A DNA stretch of 64,000 nucleotides from the NCBI RefSeq assembly GCF_035582795.1, contig NC_134373.1, positions 43,073,173 through 43,137,172 of the forward strand. The letters are read 5' to 3'. This document shows positions 1 to 9,690 of the stretch, in pieces. Under the pieces are notes generated by a model. The model searched no databases. It was given only the letters and a program-made list of their open reading frames with translations, and was not told the origin of the DNA. Origin of the DNA: Mycteria americana (lineage: Eukaryota; Chordata; Aves; Ciconiiformes; Ciconiidae). The number at the start of each line of letters is the position of its first letter. The stretch's first letter is position 1. A program made the position numbers and the translations under genes.

Positions 1-174
1 CCTTCCCGGCACAGACGTTCAGACACGGGTGGGAGTGCGGGCTGCTCTGGCCAAGCACCGCCGCGTCCCGCGGGGCTCGGGCTGAAGCCCCGCTCCCGAG
101 CAGCCGCCGCCCGGCGCCAGGGCCACCGGAGCGAGGCCAGCGCTTGCCCCGCCCGCCCCGCTCGGGCAGAGCGC

Positions 175-198
175 GGGGCCGGGGCCGGGGCCGGGGCC
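175..198 (+). repeat. (GGGGCC)4 hexanucleotide run, G-quadruplex motif
   Basis: Four GGGG runs at 175-178, 181-184, 187-190 and 193-196 are separated by CC. This satisfies the standard intramolecular G-quadruplex pattern on the + strand. The unit is the same hexanucleotide that expands at human C9orf72. That is only a similarity of unit, not of locus. Confidence 0.85.
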
Positions 199-399
199 GT
201 GCCCGCGAAGGAGCCCTCGGATAAAGCTTGGGAGCCCAAGGCCGGGCCGGGCCGGGCTGGCAGCCGGCGGCAGGTCCGCGGAGGGCTGCGGGCTCATCCC
301 CCGCCCCGCCCCGGCACGGACCGGCCCCGGGCGGCGGCTCCGCGGCAGCGGGAAGCGGAGCCCCATTGCCGGGCGCGCAGTGACACCTAGTGTGTGCGG

Positions 400-460
400 C
401 GGGGACACGGGGACACGGGCACGGACACGGACACGGGGACACGGACACGGGGACACGGGC
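400..460. repeat. GGGACAC/GGACAC minisatellite
   Basis: An imperfect array of GGGGACAC, GGACAC and GGCAC units, about 6 to 8 bp each, runs through this stretch with no other sequence between them. All frames are open through it, so it creates artificial open reading frames. Confidence 0.85.
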
Positions 461-466
461 GGGACG

Positions 467-511
467 GCTCCGTGCAGCCCCGCTCCGTGCAGCCCCGCTC
501 CGTGCAGCCCC
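467..511. repeat. 15-bp tandem repeat, three perfect copies
   Basis: The unit GCTCCGTGCAGCCCC occurs three times head to tail at 467-481, 482-496 and 497-511 without a mismatch. Because 15 is a multiple of three it also yields a repeated five-residue peptide in every frame, which explains open frames here. Confidence 0.95.
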
Positions 512-2348
512 GTCTGCCGCCGTTTCTCCGTGGCAAGGGCAGAAATCCGATGGCTCAAATCATGGGAGCGCCTACCTAAGACTGGCTTAGTTACTGCAAA
601 GCTCCGCTCACCTTCAGTCGGTTTCAGCTTCCCGGCACTAACCCAACAGGGTGCAATATTAGACTCAAAGCTAATACAGGGGGGGAAAAAACCCAAACCA
701 AACAAACCCCGAAGAGGCCAAATTCAGGTGGCCACTTCAACAGCGTGGTGCCTGAGAAGGGCGCAAGGTGAAGCAGGGAGGCACTGTTAAACCCCATTTT
801 GAGCTCTACCCCCAGGTGAAGGGTTTCAGACAGTCCCTGTTGGATTGGGAGGAGAGGTGTCCCCCGGTACAGGAGGGGTTTTACTTCTCGCCCTCTCCCT
901 TGGCACCAACAACTGCCCCGAGGTGCTGCGCGGGCGTCTGGGCAGCCGAGGGTGAGGGCTTGCCGATGCCCCGCAGGGCAACGTATGGTGAAGTTAGCCA
1001 ACATTTATTCTCTGAGCCTAACAACTGCTTTTCAGGAGAGATGGCGGCTGGCTTGTTTTCTTCTGTTCTTGTTTCATGCACTTCATCTTCAGATGCGTCC
1101 TCGCTCAGGATCTTGGTTGTGATGAATATTGCACCACCGTGATGTTTTATTCTCTGCCTGCCGAGACGTTCGTACTGAGCACAGCCCGCGTTATGGCTCG
1201 GTGTGCTGTGCGAGCACCGGGCACCGGTGCAGCTCGGCTGGGGTGAGTCTCCACTGACTGCCACCGGGCAGGGCGCAGCCGACACCAACGCTGCATTTTA
1301 TCATCACTCGACACTCATGAAAGTTTCCCCGAGGTTCTGACAGAGCCAGAACCAACCTCTCCCGAGACGAGTGCCTGTGAGTAGCCCCTACGTACTAGTG
1401 CTCGCGATGCCAAGGCAGCGCAGGGCGCCTTCTCGTCCCCGGGTGATGTAGGTGTGCATCCCGCATTCCGCGGATAATACCGAGGAACCACCGAGTGCAA
1501 TCCCAAAGGGCTGCCCAGGATCATTCCTTAGCTCCCACGCCCAGGAAGAGCAAGCTTTTCCATGCCTGGTGATGGGTATCACTGCTGCCCTCCCGGGGGG
1601 AGCGGCCTGGGGACCCTCCCGAGGAGGCTCGCAGCACGGCTCTTCCTCAGCTTTGGAGACGGGGAGTTTCCGGGGAGGGGGAAAGACTTAATTTGTGCTG
1701 GTGCTTCTTTGGAGAGCCGCTGCAGGGCAGCGATGGGGAGGCAGGGGCACTCTGCGCGGGGCTGTCGTTGGTGGAGGCACCGGCTCTGCCCCGCTCTGCG
1801 GGGAGGGACGGCGGAGGGGAGGTGGCTGCTCCTCGGCAGAAGGGAGCTCTGGCTCGCCTGGGGACAGGGGTGCTTCTGCATCCCCAGCTTGGGGACCACT
1901 GAGGGCCACCAAGGAGCACAGCCTGTTTTGCTAGGTCGTAGTAGGCTTAGGGTACACTGGCTTGGCTGAGATTCTCGGTGAGATGGGTTCAACGTCATCC
2001 GACATGCAAGGAACCACTTCCTTCCCTTGCATCCGACAAGACGCTTTGGAGATCCGTCACTATCCAGGCTGGCAGGGTCTCGTTGATCTTTGTGTAACTC
2101 TGTAAAGCTGGGACTTGACTTAACTAAACCACGTGTCTGTGGATGCTGGAGGTCGTATATGCCTCGTTTATTAGCGTAAAGCTTTAAGATAGGGGAAGGA
2201 AGGAAACTCAGCCTAGTTAACGTGACTTCTGAAGAGACCCGCAGTGCTGAGAGGTGAGGGAGGGCTACCCTGCCCTGCCCCGCCCCGCCAAAGCAATCTC
2301 TCCAGCAGCGAGCCCTCGCTCCCTTTCTGCTGGTCCTGTGCTATGAAA

Positions 2349-2384
2349 CCTCACTGGGTTTCCTATCCTCACTGGGTTTCCTAT
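2349..2384. repeat. 18-bp tandem duplication, two perfect copies
   Basis: CCTCACTGGGTTTCCTAT is present at 2349-2366 and again at 2367-2384, with no mismatch. It is short enough to come from replication slippage. Confidence 0.9.
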
Positions 2385-2689
2385 CTCCAATTACCACGAT
2401 CTTGAAAAATCTATTTTAAAAATAGTCTAAAAACCCGGAATGTAATGCTTTTATGATTGTGATAAGCAGGGTGTAATTTGGTTCTTAGGAGCAACCTGCC
2501 TTTGCTCCTGCAGAGAGCATCAGCAGCAGGGAGGGAAGGTGGGCAGGTGCCTGCCTGCCGCCCGGTCGCAACCGGCACGCTTCGCCCGGGAGGGATGGTG
2601 CCTAATAAATGCTTGGGAATCTCCCCAGGGAAATTTTAGAAAACTGCAGGTTTGATTTTTTCAGTTGGCTTTTTTTCCCTACATTTTCA

Positions 2690-3000
2690 CTTTGCTTATT
2701 ATCTTAATTTGTTCTATTTTGATCAAGGCAATGAAAACAAGAGTCAGTCTTTTAAACTACTTTATTCGAGGAAGTGAGAAATTGTGTATTTATAAAACAT
2801 GCCAGTCAACGGATGTATGAAACACACTCTGTTCCATTCCGGGTCTATTCCACTGGTAATTAGCTATAAATACACTCTCATTTGGTGACTGATTTTAAGT
2901 ATATTTATTCTACTTAGATGTGGAAAATATTCATGTTGATCAGCTCCCCCGAGGCCTTCATCAGGCGAGCTTAATGAAGAGAACAGACAGGTGCTTTTTA
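2690..3000. promoter_or_regulatory. Putative conserved non-coding element
   Basis: An AT-rich island inside GC-richer DNA. It carries homeodomain-type TAATTA cores and a MEF2-like GCTATAAATAC site around 2860-2875. It has little simple repetition and no open frame. These are features of vertebrate developmental enhancers, but conservation itself cannot be seen from one sequence, so this is inference. Confidence 0.25.
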
Positions 3001-3307
3001 TGAGCTTTTTTAAAAAAAATTTTAAGAAAGGCTTGTAACAGTACCTCTTTCATCCCGGTCTCCAGCTGAGAACCCATGCCGTCAGCAGAGCTAATATCTC
3101 ACAACAGGATCCTCCGGGCTTCAGAGCATAAATATTCACAACTTCGTTCTCCTCCATTTTGTTATAAAAAGTGCAATAACCGATAATGAAAGCTTGGAAA
3201 ACAATCCCATAAATTTGCAGGGTTTGGTTTGGTTCACAGTGAGGGTGACACAAACAGGGATACGACTACTGATAGAAAACGGAGGTACACTGATGCCAGA
3301 CCGACGT

Positions 3308-4120
3308 AGAATAGAATAAAGAGTTTTTTCAGTTGGAAGGGTGTCATGGTTTAACCCCAGCCAGCAACCCAGCCCCCCCAGCCACTCGCTCACTCCCTCC
3401 GCTGGGATGGGGAGAGAATCGGAAGGGTAAAAGTGAGAACCCTCGTGGGCTGAGATAAAGACAGTTTAATGGGGAAAGCAAAAGCCGCGCACAAGCAAAG
3501 CAAACAAGGAATTCCTTCCCTGCTTCCCGTGGGCAGGCAGGTGCTCAGCCATCTCCAGGACAGCAGGGCTCCAGCACGCGTAACGGTGACTGGGGAAGAC
3601 AAACGCCATCGCTCCCAACGTCCCCCCTTCCTCCTTCTTCCCCAGCTCTATACACTGCCCGTGACGCCGTATGGTATGGAATAGCCCTCGGGCAGTTTGG
3701 ATCAACTGTCCTGGCTGTGCCCCCTCCCAGCTTCTTCTGCCCCTGGCAGAGCACGGGGAGCTGAGAAGCCCTTGCCCAGTGCAGCACCAACTAAAACATC
3801 TCTGGGTTATCAACGCTGTTTTCAGCACAAATCCAAACCAGCCCCATAGCAGCCGCTATAAAGAAAATTAACTCTGTCTCAGCTGAAAGCAGGACAAAGG
3901 AACCTACAGCGATCACCTGGTCCAACTGCCTGCCCACTTCAGGGCTGACCAAGTCCGAGCACGTTGTTAAGGGCATTGTCCAAATGCCTCTTAAACACCG
4001 ACAGGCATGCGGCATCGACCACCTCTCTAGGAAGCCTCTTCCAGGGCTTGCCCACCCTCTCGGTAAAGAAATCCTTCCTAACGTCCAGGCTAACCCCCCG
4101 GCACGGCTTCGAACCATTCC
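3308..4120 (-). mobile_element. CR1 LINE 3' fragment, interrupted by an LTR
   Basis: Two pieces of one truncated antisense CR1 element flank the LTR at 3342-3896. The left piece (3308-3341) is the degenerate 3' tail, reading AGAATAGAATAAAG followed by CAGTTGGAAGGG. The right piece (about 3902-4120) continues with ACCTACAGCGATCACCTGGTC and then the familiar CR1 blocks for a cluster of short sequences: GGGCATTGTCCAAATGCCTC, CACCTCTCTAGGAAGCCTC and AAAGAAATCCTTCCTAACGT. Removing the LTR joins them into the usual CR1 order. The 5' part is missing, as is typical of truncated copies. The right boundary is uncertain by about 30 bp. The CR1 must be older than the LTR. Confidence 0.85.
3342..3896 (-). 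mobile_element. Solitary endogenous retrovirus LTR (ERVL-like)
   Basis: A 555-bp element with TGTC...GACA inverted termini. The opening TGTCATGGTTTAACCCCAGC and later blocks such as AAAGACAGTTTAATGGGGAA and CTAAAACATCTCTGGGTTAT match an LTR type I recall from many bird genomes. Transcription polarity is minus. On that strand a decayed TATA box (TGTATAGAG, complement of about 3646-3654) is followed by an ATTAAA polyadenylation signal (complement of 3465-3470) about 180 bp downstream. It is flanked by AAGGG (3337-3341) and AAGGA (3897-3901), a 5-bp target-site duplication with one mismatch, which fits ERVL-type integration. There is no internal gag, pol or env sequence and no second LTR, so it is a solo LTR left by recombination. 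Open frames inside it are non-coding. The class assignment is inference. Confidence 0.85.
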
Positions 4121-4620
4121 CAGGCGTAGCCGGTGGCCACTGCGATAGGGGACGGCAGATCTATTTCACAGTCTAAAATCCGGAGCGTGCAGGCATGCGA
4201 GCGCAGCTGCTCCTGGCTCCGGCGGTGGTTTGCTGGGGTGCACCCCTGCGGGACGCACGCTCCTTAGGAGCGCTCCCCGAAACAGCCAGAGCCCGGGACG
4301 GGGCTGCAGGGATGCTGGCAGCACCGCTGCCGGGTCCGGCTTTGGGCTGGCCTCCAGCAGCGGCAGCGAAGAAGCGGCTTCTGTCTTCCCGCGGGTCCCC
4401 CAGCCCTGAGGCTCATGTTGGCAGCCCCGCTTTCCCTGCCGCTGGGCCGGACAGCTGACAGGGACATCCCAGCCGCGGAGAAGCAGCGGTTTGTCTCCCC
4501 GACGGGCTCGCTGCCGCTTTCCTGTAAGGATTATTTGCTGCTTTGCCTCTGCCGGCGCTGCTTGACGGGGCTGTCGCAGCACCTGGCCAGATGCGCTGCA
4601 AAGGATAGTTTGTTCCCAAA
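4121..4620. other. GC-rich non-coding stretch, no gene seen
   Basis: This is GC-rich unique-looking sequence with several overlapping open frames on both strands. None has a recognisable domain, and the frames reflect the low stop-codon density of GC-rich DNA. No repeat family is recognised. Confidence 0.5.
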
Positions 4621-4830
4621 AGATTGCAATTATGTAAATTAATATATTGACTTATTTTTCACTGACTGAAGCCAACAGGCTCTGCACTCACTCTAAACTA
4701 TCTTGGCATGTAATTTGGCTGCCCACTGGGACGGAGGTAATTAGTGAGAAAGAGGGAGACAGCTGTAAAAATTGGATATGGACATGACACCAAGAAATAC
4801 ATCTTCATGTTACAAACGTACTCTCCGGCA
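4621..4830. promoter_or_regulatory. Putative conserved non-coding element
   Basis: A sharply bounded AT-rich stretch between GC-rich flanks. It includes an octamer-like ATGTAAAT followed by TTAATATATTGAC, a GGTAATTAG homeodomain-type site near 4736-4745, and a CAGCTG E-box near 4760. It is free of simple repeats and of open frames. By texture it is one of the strongest enhancer candidates here, but conservation must be tested. Confidence 0.35.
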
Positions 4831-6868
4831 TGAACCCTGTGGGAAGCGCGTATTAATGCCTTCCCCAGTATGCCACCGGCTTTCTGTGCCCTCTCTGGAC
4901 TTAAAATTCAATTTCAGGGGGACACCGGGTGCGGCGGGAGCCTGCCGCGCTGTTGGGTGCGTATAAAACATCTGACGAGACGCGCTGTAACGTGCCGATG
5001 CGGCGCGAACCTTGCGTAGTGCCAAGGCAGCCGTGACTCTGCGTGGAGACCGAGCTGCTGAAAGCCCTCGGGCGTCTCCTGCTCCCCTTGCAAGCACACC
5101 CGCCCGGCCCGGGGAAGGCTAATTTTGGCATTCCCAGCGAAGACAGGCTGAGCAAATTGCAAGGGCCCCTGTCTCGTGCTGTGCACGAGGAGGAGGTGGT
5201 GGCACGGGCAGGGTATGTCGCCGAGATACCCTCACCTTGCACAGGCACTTCCAAGTCCCGTATAGACTTACTGTCGCAACAGGCTGCATTGCAAAAAAAT
5301 GCATTAGGCACCTGAAAAAATATTGAAACAAACCCAGGCCACAAAAACCAATGCAGGTTGGAGCTGGCCTGGTGGAGACCGCTCCTCTACAAGGCAGCGT
5401 GCTCCAGTGCTGGGGCTTGGCTAAAGGTGACCTCGAACGCAGGCAGCTCAGCCTTGTGGCAGAAGCCCACGAGACACCTCTTCTTCTTCCAAAGGCTCAG
5501 GACGAGCACGAGGAAGGCGAAAACTCGAGGGGCTGAGTGCACTCACGTATTTCCAAGGCCTCAGTAGACTGTACGGGGCTGCGGAGCTGACATTGTCCCG
5601 GGCGGCTGAGCACGAGGGGCTGGAGATCCACCATCCCACTGATGGATCCATGGGGCTTCAACAGGTCCTAGAGCAGATCCTACCCAGCGCTTACCTGTTC
5701 ATTACAAGCCGCTTTGAGATGAAGTGCCCTTCAGCAGCGGTTTTCTCATCTGGGATACTGGCTCTCCGTCAGCAAAGGCATTTAAAACATTTATTCCTTA
5801 AAATACGGCTTTTGAAGACTCCTCAACGTGTGCAGCAGTGCTGCTCCTTCAGGTGCAAGGCCTGTAAGGAGGAGTTTACGGACGATATTTTAATTAAACT
5901 GTTATTAGCATTTACATGGAAAGACTGCAACCACATTTTTAATAAAATTATTTCTGAAAGGGAGCTTAAAATAAACACTACAAAATTATTTTAAATTATA
6001 CCAATTTCCTCAAACTCAAACAGGAAAACCTTTGGCTAATTAGGGAGTTGAATAAGCTGAAATCCAGGAATGCTAATATAAGAGTTATGGGGGAGAAAAT
6101 TGTATTTCTTTGGGTCAAAAGAGTTAATTATTTTTAACTATATGATTGCTGGGTGTGGACATCACTATGGCCCGCTCGGGCTCGGCAGGTACCGGTCAGC
6201 TCTTGTGCTGGGGACCGGGTCCAGATGGCACGCGCCGGGGCAAATGGGCAGAGAAAATGGCCAGTGCCGCTCAGAGGGGAAACGGAGTTTCTTCAGCGAA
6301 ATGTTTGCTGAAAATACGGAGCTGAGCAACTTAGGGCAGGACAACCACCTCCTGCCTGCTATTGTGTTCCGGGAGACAGGACTTTGTGCTTGTAACGCCA
6401 CAAGGATGCACCAAGAGCTGTGCATGTTCATTAATTTTTTTTTTTTTTTTCATCCAGATGGAAACAGCAGAGCAAGACTCCGGTTTCTGGCCAACAGCCT
6501 CGACTGAAAATGCAGAAACATTTTCCAAGAAGCCTCGGCTGGCAGCAGCGGCAGCATTAACTGCCTTCGCAGACGCGGTGCGGCCCAAGCAAGGCACCCC
6601 GGCGGCAGGGATGGCTGGCACCCGCGCGGGCACCCCCCGCCGCGTCCCCCTGCCCGCCCTGCCGTAGGGCTGCCCGCTGCCACCAGGCTCCGGTCCCGTT
6701 CGCAACAGCTGGGGCCTCTCAGAGGCAGCCGCTGCATTATCCAGAGGTAACATCCCGCCTCGCAGCAGCGTAGCCCGCTTGTGGCGTTAGCAATTACAGG
6801 CAGATCTATTCCCCAGCTGTTAACAGACGGCACTTTGCGATGCCCCTGCTCACATCGCCTCAGAGGTT
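4831..6868. other. Non-coding stretch, no gene seen
   Basis: Mixed GC-rich (to about 5870) and AT-rich (5870-6080) DNA, then GC-rich again. The AT-rich middle is listed as a possible conserved element. A T14 homopolymer lies near 6436-6450. No open frame resembles a known protein. Confidence 0.5.
5871..6080. promoter_or_regulatory. Putative conserved non-coding element
   Basis: An AT-rich segment with TTTAATTAAAC, several AATAAA-like strings and CTAATTAGGG, lying between GC-rich flanks and without tandem repetition. It resembles a homeodomain-rich vertebrate enhancer. There is an alternative reading as a decayed 3' end rich in AATAAA strings. Confidence 0.25.
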
Positions 6869-7112
6869 GCTTTCCTTAAAACGGTACTTCGCTCAGCATT
6901 GCCTTTTACCAAGAATTTATAGTAACGTGATTTAAGTTCATTGCAATCCCAGGCTTTGATTACACCTCTGTTTCATAAGGATTCGTTATTGCTTTCCTTA
7001 AAACGATACCTCGCTCAGTGTTGCTTTTTACCAAGAATTTATAGTAACACAATTTAAGTTCATTGCAATCCCAGGTTTTGATCATACCTCTGTTTCATAA
7101 GGATTCATTATT
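6869..7112. repeat. 122-bp tandem duplication, two diverged copies
   Basis: Copy 1 is 6869-6990 and copy 2 is 6991-7112. Both begin GCTTTCCTTAAAACG, share CCAAGAATTTATAGTAAC, TTTAAGTTCATTGCAATCCC and CCTCTGTTTCATAAGGATTC, and end TTATT (only the first 121 to 122 positions repeat). The units are equal in length and differ only by scattered substitutions, several of them C/T or G/A changes. There is no indel between them. The unit matches no transposon family I recognise, and its sequence looks like unique AT-rich regulatory DNA that duplicated once. Confidence 0.95.
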
Positions 7113-7920
7113 TTCCTGTGCTAGTTTGCACTCCTACGTGTCTCATTCCCATGCAAACCTCAAGCGTGCAGTGCACAAATGCAAGAAGGATCCCGGGGAA
7201 TGAAAACTGGTCCCTGAACGTGATATTCCCAGCCTGCAGGCACAACGTCCTCCGAGAGCGTAATGAATACAACGCGGAGCAGGCTTTCAGTTTTAAGGGC
7301 ACGATGCTACCTTTTCTTAGGGGTCTGTGGTAGACCGAGAGTGAAAGAAATTTTGGAGAAGGAGCTAATTCTGTTTAAGGGAAGGTATCTGCCAATGTCG
7401 ATCAACAATTTTTTTAAAGTTAGTATTATCGAGTCTAACAAATACGCAGTATAACGTACCAGAGTGTACAATCTGACAGGATCTGATAACACGCAATCGA
7501 TATTTTACTTAGTATTTTAAGCCCCCCTCCCGCGATGCCTTAGGTCACAGGATAACGTAGCAAAGCTCTGGGCTGATTTCACAGGGTGTGGTAGTGGTTT
7601 TTATAAAGGGCAAATAAAAAAGCCCGTTACTCTGCCTACTGCCATCACGCTGCTTTTCCTATAGTCAGGGCAGTTATAGAGAGACTATAGGACAGAACGG
7701 TAGTAATTCACTTTTTAGACGTATAAGCAATGAGATAAACTTTCTATTTTAATAGGATGAAGTGAGCTCTTGCTTTGGGAGGTGTGAATGAAGTAAACGG
7801 AGGCAGCTGCCAGGGATCAGCCCTTCCCAGCTCCTGCTCACCAGGACAGGGTGCCCGGCATCGCGTCCCCTGCCTGGGCTGGAGGGGAGCCCCGGGGAGG
7901 GGGAGCAGGGGAGCGGGGGC
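7113..7920. other. Non-coding stretch, no gene seen
   Basis: No recognisable repeat or coding frame. The last 120 bp become GC-rich on approach to the TATA-containing segment that follows. Confidence 0.5.
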
Positions 7921-8040
7921 TTTGCAGCCCGGTTTATATATAACAGAGCTCTGAGCCAGACCCCAGTCTGCTGCTTGTCCCAGGAGATACTGGAGAAGAG
8001 GTCTTGCTCCTGAAAGTACAATGTAAAATGAAAGGTAGGT
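7921..8040 (+). promoter_or_regulatory. Candidate TATA promoter with short first exon
   Basis: A GC-rich lead ends in CCGGTTTATATATAACAGAG, a TATA box at 7933-7943. About 30 bp further on (near 7960) is a plausible transcription start. The transcript would run to 8034, ending AATGAAAG followed by GTAGGT, a good splice donor at 8035. It contains a minimal start-stop uORF (ATGTAA at 8021-8026), then a second ATG at 8028 two bases before the donor region, giving an exon that ends in phase 1. Each signal is individually common, and their order is what makes the case. It could be a genuine gene, a lncRNA or chance. Confidence 0.2.
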
Positions 8041-9629
8041 TTTTTTTTTAATTAATTACTTTTTTGAGCGAGGGCAGTGGGGTGGGAGAGGGTCTCTGTG
8101 GTTTTAGGTGTCTTCGCTTGCTTCAAACAGGTTTTGCAGTGCCTGGCCCGGGGTAGCTCTGCGGGAGGGAACCGGGGTGGGAGCTGGCTGGGTGAGGAGC
8201 CCTGTGCCGTGCCCGAGGAACTGCTGGTACTGCCCAGCTACGCCAAAGTCTCCCGATTAAGGATATAACAGTTTTATCTGCAGCTCTGTGAGCACGGAGG
8301 GGTTTGCTTGAGCAGGCAGGGCTGCTAGGAAGCCTTGGAGCTGGCAGCAGTAAGCGCTGGATGGTAGAAAAGATGTAGCAGGAGAGCAACTGCTGAGAGA
8401 TGGGCACCACGAAAGGCGAATCGGCAGCGAAAAGCGTAAATCCTGCTGGAGCCCCCGTGGTTGCTACTGCTCAGGTTTGTGCTGGTGGCCCGTGGGCAAC
8501 CAGGGTGGTGGGGGCTGCTGCCACCGGGACCCGAAACTGCCTTCCCCGGGGAGCTGTGCTGTGGGCTCGGGCGGTGGCGAGGGCTGATCCGCTGCGGGCG
8601 GGAGCTGGCCCTCTGCTTGCGTCCGAGTCGGGAATAACGTAACAGTCTGGAGAGTAAAAGAGCAAAAGAAAAGGAAAAAAAAATCAAGTGCTGAGCTTTT
8701 GCTCTGGGCTGCGTTTTCAAACGGCAAGTGCAGCTCAGCGTTTGCAGGAGGGGGAGGGAGGTGTTTCCAACACCCGCGGTCCTGTCTTGCACCCCCTGTG
8801 TTTAAATGCCATTTCTAGGTAACATGGAAAAAGTGTTTTATGGTGACTGAAGTATGGAAATTAGGGCTTGCGGAAACTTCTTAACATCATTGTATCACTG
8901 ATGCAGACCTGGATCCATTGCTTTGCCTTTCTTTCCCACCCTGTTCTCCACACACACGTAAGTCTTGTGGCTTTAAAGAAGTGCTATAATGTGCAAATAA
9001 TATTTTATATGTGCTTGAGGTCCTGAGATGAAAACTCCTTGGCTTTAACTTCATTTGAATTGCTGTCGTATAAACACCAAGTCCGTACTGTCAAAAAAAG
9101 GGAAGCTTTCTGTGCATCTCAGCAAGAAAAAAAGTATTTTTGTACAGTTTTTGAGCTGTGAACACTATATCCATATGAAATGACTAAAATATTAAAGCAT
9201 GAAATTAAAAATCAAACTAACTTAAAACATTGCGTGTGGGATTTACATGAGATACAGGTTTATTTGCTCTAAAACTTGGAGTTTTTTGAAGAACCGCACC
9301 TTGCGTCTGCTTAGTGCTTCTCTTTTGCTGGAGCTCAATTTTTTTCCACGCGGTCTGGGCGAAGGAGCAGGGGGTAACAGAGCATCCCCCGTTTCCTTTG
9401 TCTAGTAGCAGCAGTGCTATGGAGACCTCCATCAGCTTCCCAGGATAGCAACTCCACCGGCTGTATCTGCTGCTGCTACCTTCACTAGGGCTGGTACTGG
9501 ATTCTGTGGAATCAGTTCTTTTTTTTAAGTGTCTGAGAACTTTAAGATCGTTTCATACCGTATCTTTTTGGTTCACAAGGCGATGACTTTATCTGTTGGT
9601 GGCTGTGTAGCTCTCTAGCTCAGCTGTGC
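8041..9629. other. Non-coding stretch, no gene seen
   Basis: GC-rich to about 8800, then AT-rich. No repeat family or coding frame is recognised. Open frames in the 8120-8790 segment overlap on both strands and look composition-driven. Confidence 0.5.
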
Positions 9630-9690
9630 TCACAGAATCGCATAGGTTGGAAAAGACCTTTAAGATCATCGAGTCCACCCGTACTCCACA
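9630..9690 (-). mobile_element. CR1 LINE 3' end, short fragment
   Basis: TCACAGAATCGCATAGGTTG followed by GAAAAGACCTTTAAGATCAT is the antisense of the bird CR1 3' terminus, which ends in ATTCTGTGA-like repeats. Only about 60 bp is recognisable before the similarity fades into CCCGTACTCC. It is a severely 5'-truncated copy. Confidence 0.88.

Larger units (their letters stand above)
1..545. promoter_or_regulatory. CpG-rich, G-rich block (possible CpG island edge)
   Basis: The left end of the window is very rich in G, C and CpG dinucleotides, then drops to ordinary composition after about position 545. It contains a (GGGGCC)4 run, GGGCC repeats near 241-260 and two minisatellites, annotated separately. 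No TATA box, convincing start codon or splice donor marks a transcript direction. It could be the edge of a promoter island for a gene lying to the left, or simply GC-rich repeat DNA. The open frames across it come from the biased composition and show no recognisable protein. Confidence 0.4.
546..3307. other. Non-coding stretch, no gene seen
   Basis: Stop codons are frequent in all frames and no open frame resembles a protein family. A small tandem duplication lies at 2349-2384 and an AT-rich possible conserved element at 2690-3000, both listed separately. Nothing else stands out. Confidence 0.6.

Noticed and set aside
19-705. 228-codon minus-strand open frame
   Set aside because: It runs through GC-rich DNA and tandem repeats that cannot form stops. 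The repeated peptide comes from the 15-bp array.
3466-3828. Open frames of 120 and 81 codons on the minus strand
   Set aside because: They lie entirely inside the solo LTR, which is non-coding regulatory sequence.
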